64,000 nt of DNA from CAZYMI01 sp964648505 (GTDB lineage: Bacteria; Pseudomonadota; Alphaproteobacteria; Micavibrionales; Micavibrionaceae): positions 95,123 to 159,122 of the forward strand of contig CAZYMI010000002.1 of the NCBI GenBank assembly GCA_964648505.1, in the 5' to 3' direction. Below are positions 63,530 through 64,000 of the stretch, one piece after another. The translations under genes and the position numbers were made by a program. Positions within the stretch are counted from its first letter, which is position 1, and each line of letters opens with the position of its first letter. The notes beneath the pieces were generated by a model. The model did no database searches and had not been told where the DNA came from. It was given only the letters and a program-made list of their open reading frames with translations.

Positions 63530-63779
63530 GACGTTCCTCCTATCGGTGTGAACCGCGCCAATCGCGGCCTTCCTGTGCTCGATAAGGCAGGCGTCGGGAC
63601 GTCACGCACCCGAAGGGCTGAAACGGAGAGGAAGAGCCGTTAGGCTTGCGAGGATCAGTCCCGATCCTGCCAGAGCTACGGAATTGAAGGCGCGTTGGCA
63701 CGGCTAACAGTGGAGGCGGATCGACCAAAGTAATCACGTCCCCCGCCTTTGGCTAATCCTGCATTTTCCAGAAGATACA
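63530..63779. other. Non-coding GC-rich stretch before the transposase remnant
   Basis: About 250 bases containing the leader of the 55-aa gene and no convincing frame on either strand. I see no inverted repeat that I can match to a Tn3 end. Confidence 0.4.
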
Positions 63780-63998
63780 TTATCCGCTCCAAAGCAACGG
63801 CCTTGCTTTGCCTTGGTGAGCGGTGCGAAAATGCCTCTCACAGAGGTAACATCGGAAATGCTTAGACGAATATTCGATTGACTGCCGCACCCAGGCCAGA
63901 TCGCTCAAGTTCGTGCCTGTGTGGGGCAGGAGAAGCGCATCGAGCAGCCGGCGCTGTCGAGCATCGAGTCCTCGGGTCAGATGCTCGGCGACATGGCG
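63780..63998 (-). pseudogene. tnpA: Tn3-family transposase fragment, cut by the window edge and internally broken
   Basis: On the minus strand a frame enters from the right edge and reads 39 codons resembling the N-terminal third of Tn3-type TnpA: L-D-A-R-Q-R-R-L-L-D-A-L-L, then L-S-D-L-A-W-V-R-Q, the counterpart of the conserved LAWLRQ. After the Q at about 63882 the similarity stops; 33 unrelated codons follow to the TAA at 63780-63782. The transposase is therefore truncated at 63882 by a deletion or insertion, and its start lies beyond 64000. The match is from memory of Tn21/Tn3 TnpA. Confidence 0.65.
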
Positions 63999-64000
63999 TT

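Overview
The first 43 kb reads as the core chromosome of a moderately AT-rich alphaproteobacterium. The run ppsR-aroE-coaE-dnaQ beside secB, with a Tim44-like protein and MltA nearby, is a familiar alphaproteobacterial neighbourhood. TIGR02300 and DUF3108 proteins and two DUF6782-like proteins fit the same class. A Micavibrio- or Rhodospirillales-like lineage is my best guess, but genus cannot be set from this window alone.

Layout: 1-4968 holds two DUF6782-like paralogues, then the overlapping ppsR-aroE-coaE-dnaQ operon. 4970-8659 (minus) holds secB, an O-antigen-ligase-like protein, mltA and a Tim44-like protein. 8745-18290 is a divergent two-partner secretion locus: a TpsB outer-membrane transporter and a 2487-residue TpsA right-handed beta-helix exoprotein. 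18354-25395 carries fatty-acid beta-oxidation genes (acyl-CoA dehydrogenase, SCP2 protein, thioesterase, thiolase, FadN-type enzyme) interrupted by rlmJ. 25588-43128 is housekeeping: prmA, glmU-glmS, a K+ channel and kup, dapD-dapE, polA-fmt-truA, rlmB and tRNA-Tyr(GTA).

Just downstream of tRNA-Tyr the character changes to accessory DNA. 43457-45948 is a four-gene module around a large serine recombinase and DUF2924. 45929-55902 is a ten-gene minus-strand heavy-metal resistance island: HxlR regulator, P1B ATPase, YHS-like protein, P-II-like protein, CzcA/CzcB/CzcC efflux pump, two small lipoproteins and a CzcI-like protein. 56694-59299 has a sigma-like factor, a small protein and a TOPRIM/RecA-type primase-helicase-like protein.

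At about 59300 there is an abrupt switch to GC-rich, plasmid-like DNA. It starts with a 5'-truncated traG/virD4 coupling-protein fragment, followed by an array of eleven consecutive hairpins, mobC, a relaxase, a DUF2958 gene and a 55-aa gene. It ends at the window edge with a broken Tn3-family transposase. The right part is therefore a composite of at least two mobile elements.

The observations I rate highest are the hairpin array in front of mobC (60332-60644), the large GDDG-ladder TpsA exoprotein, and the inverted repeat that would bury the ribosome-binding site and start codon of the sigma-like gene at 56694. The recombinase/DUF2924 module follows.
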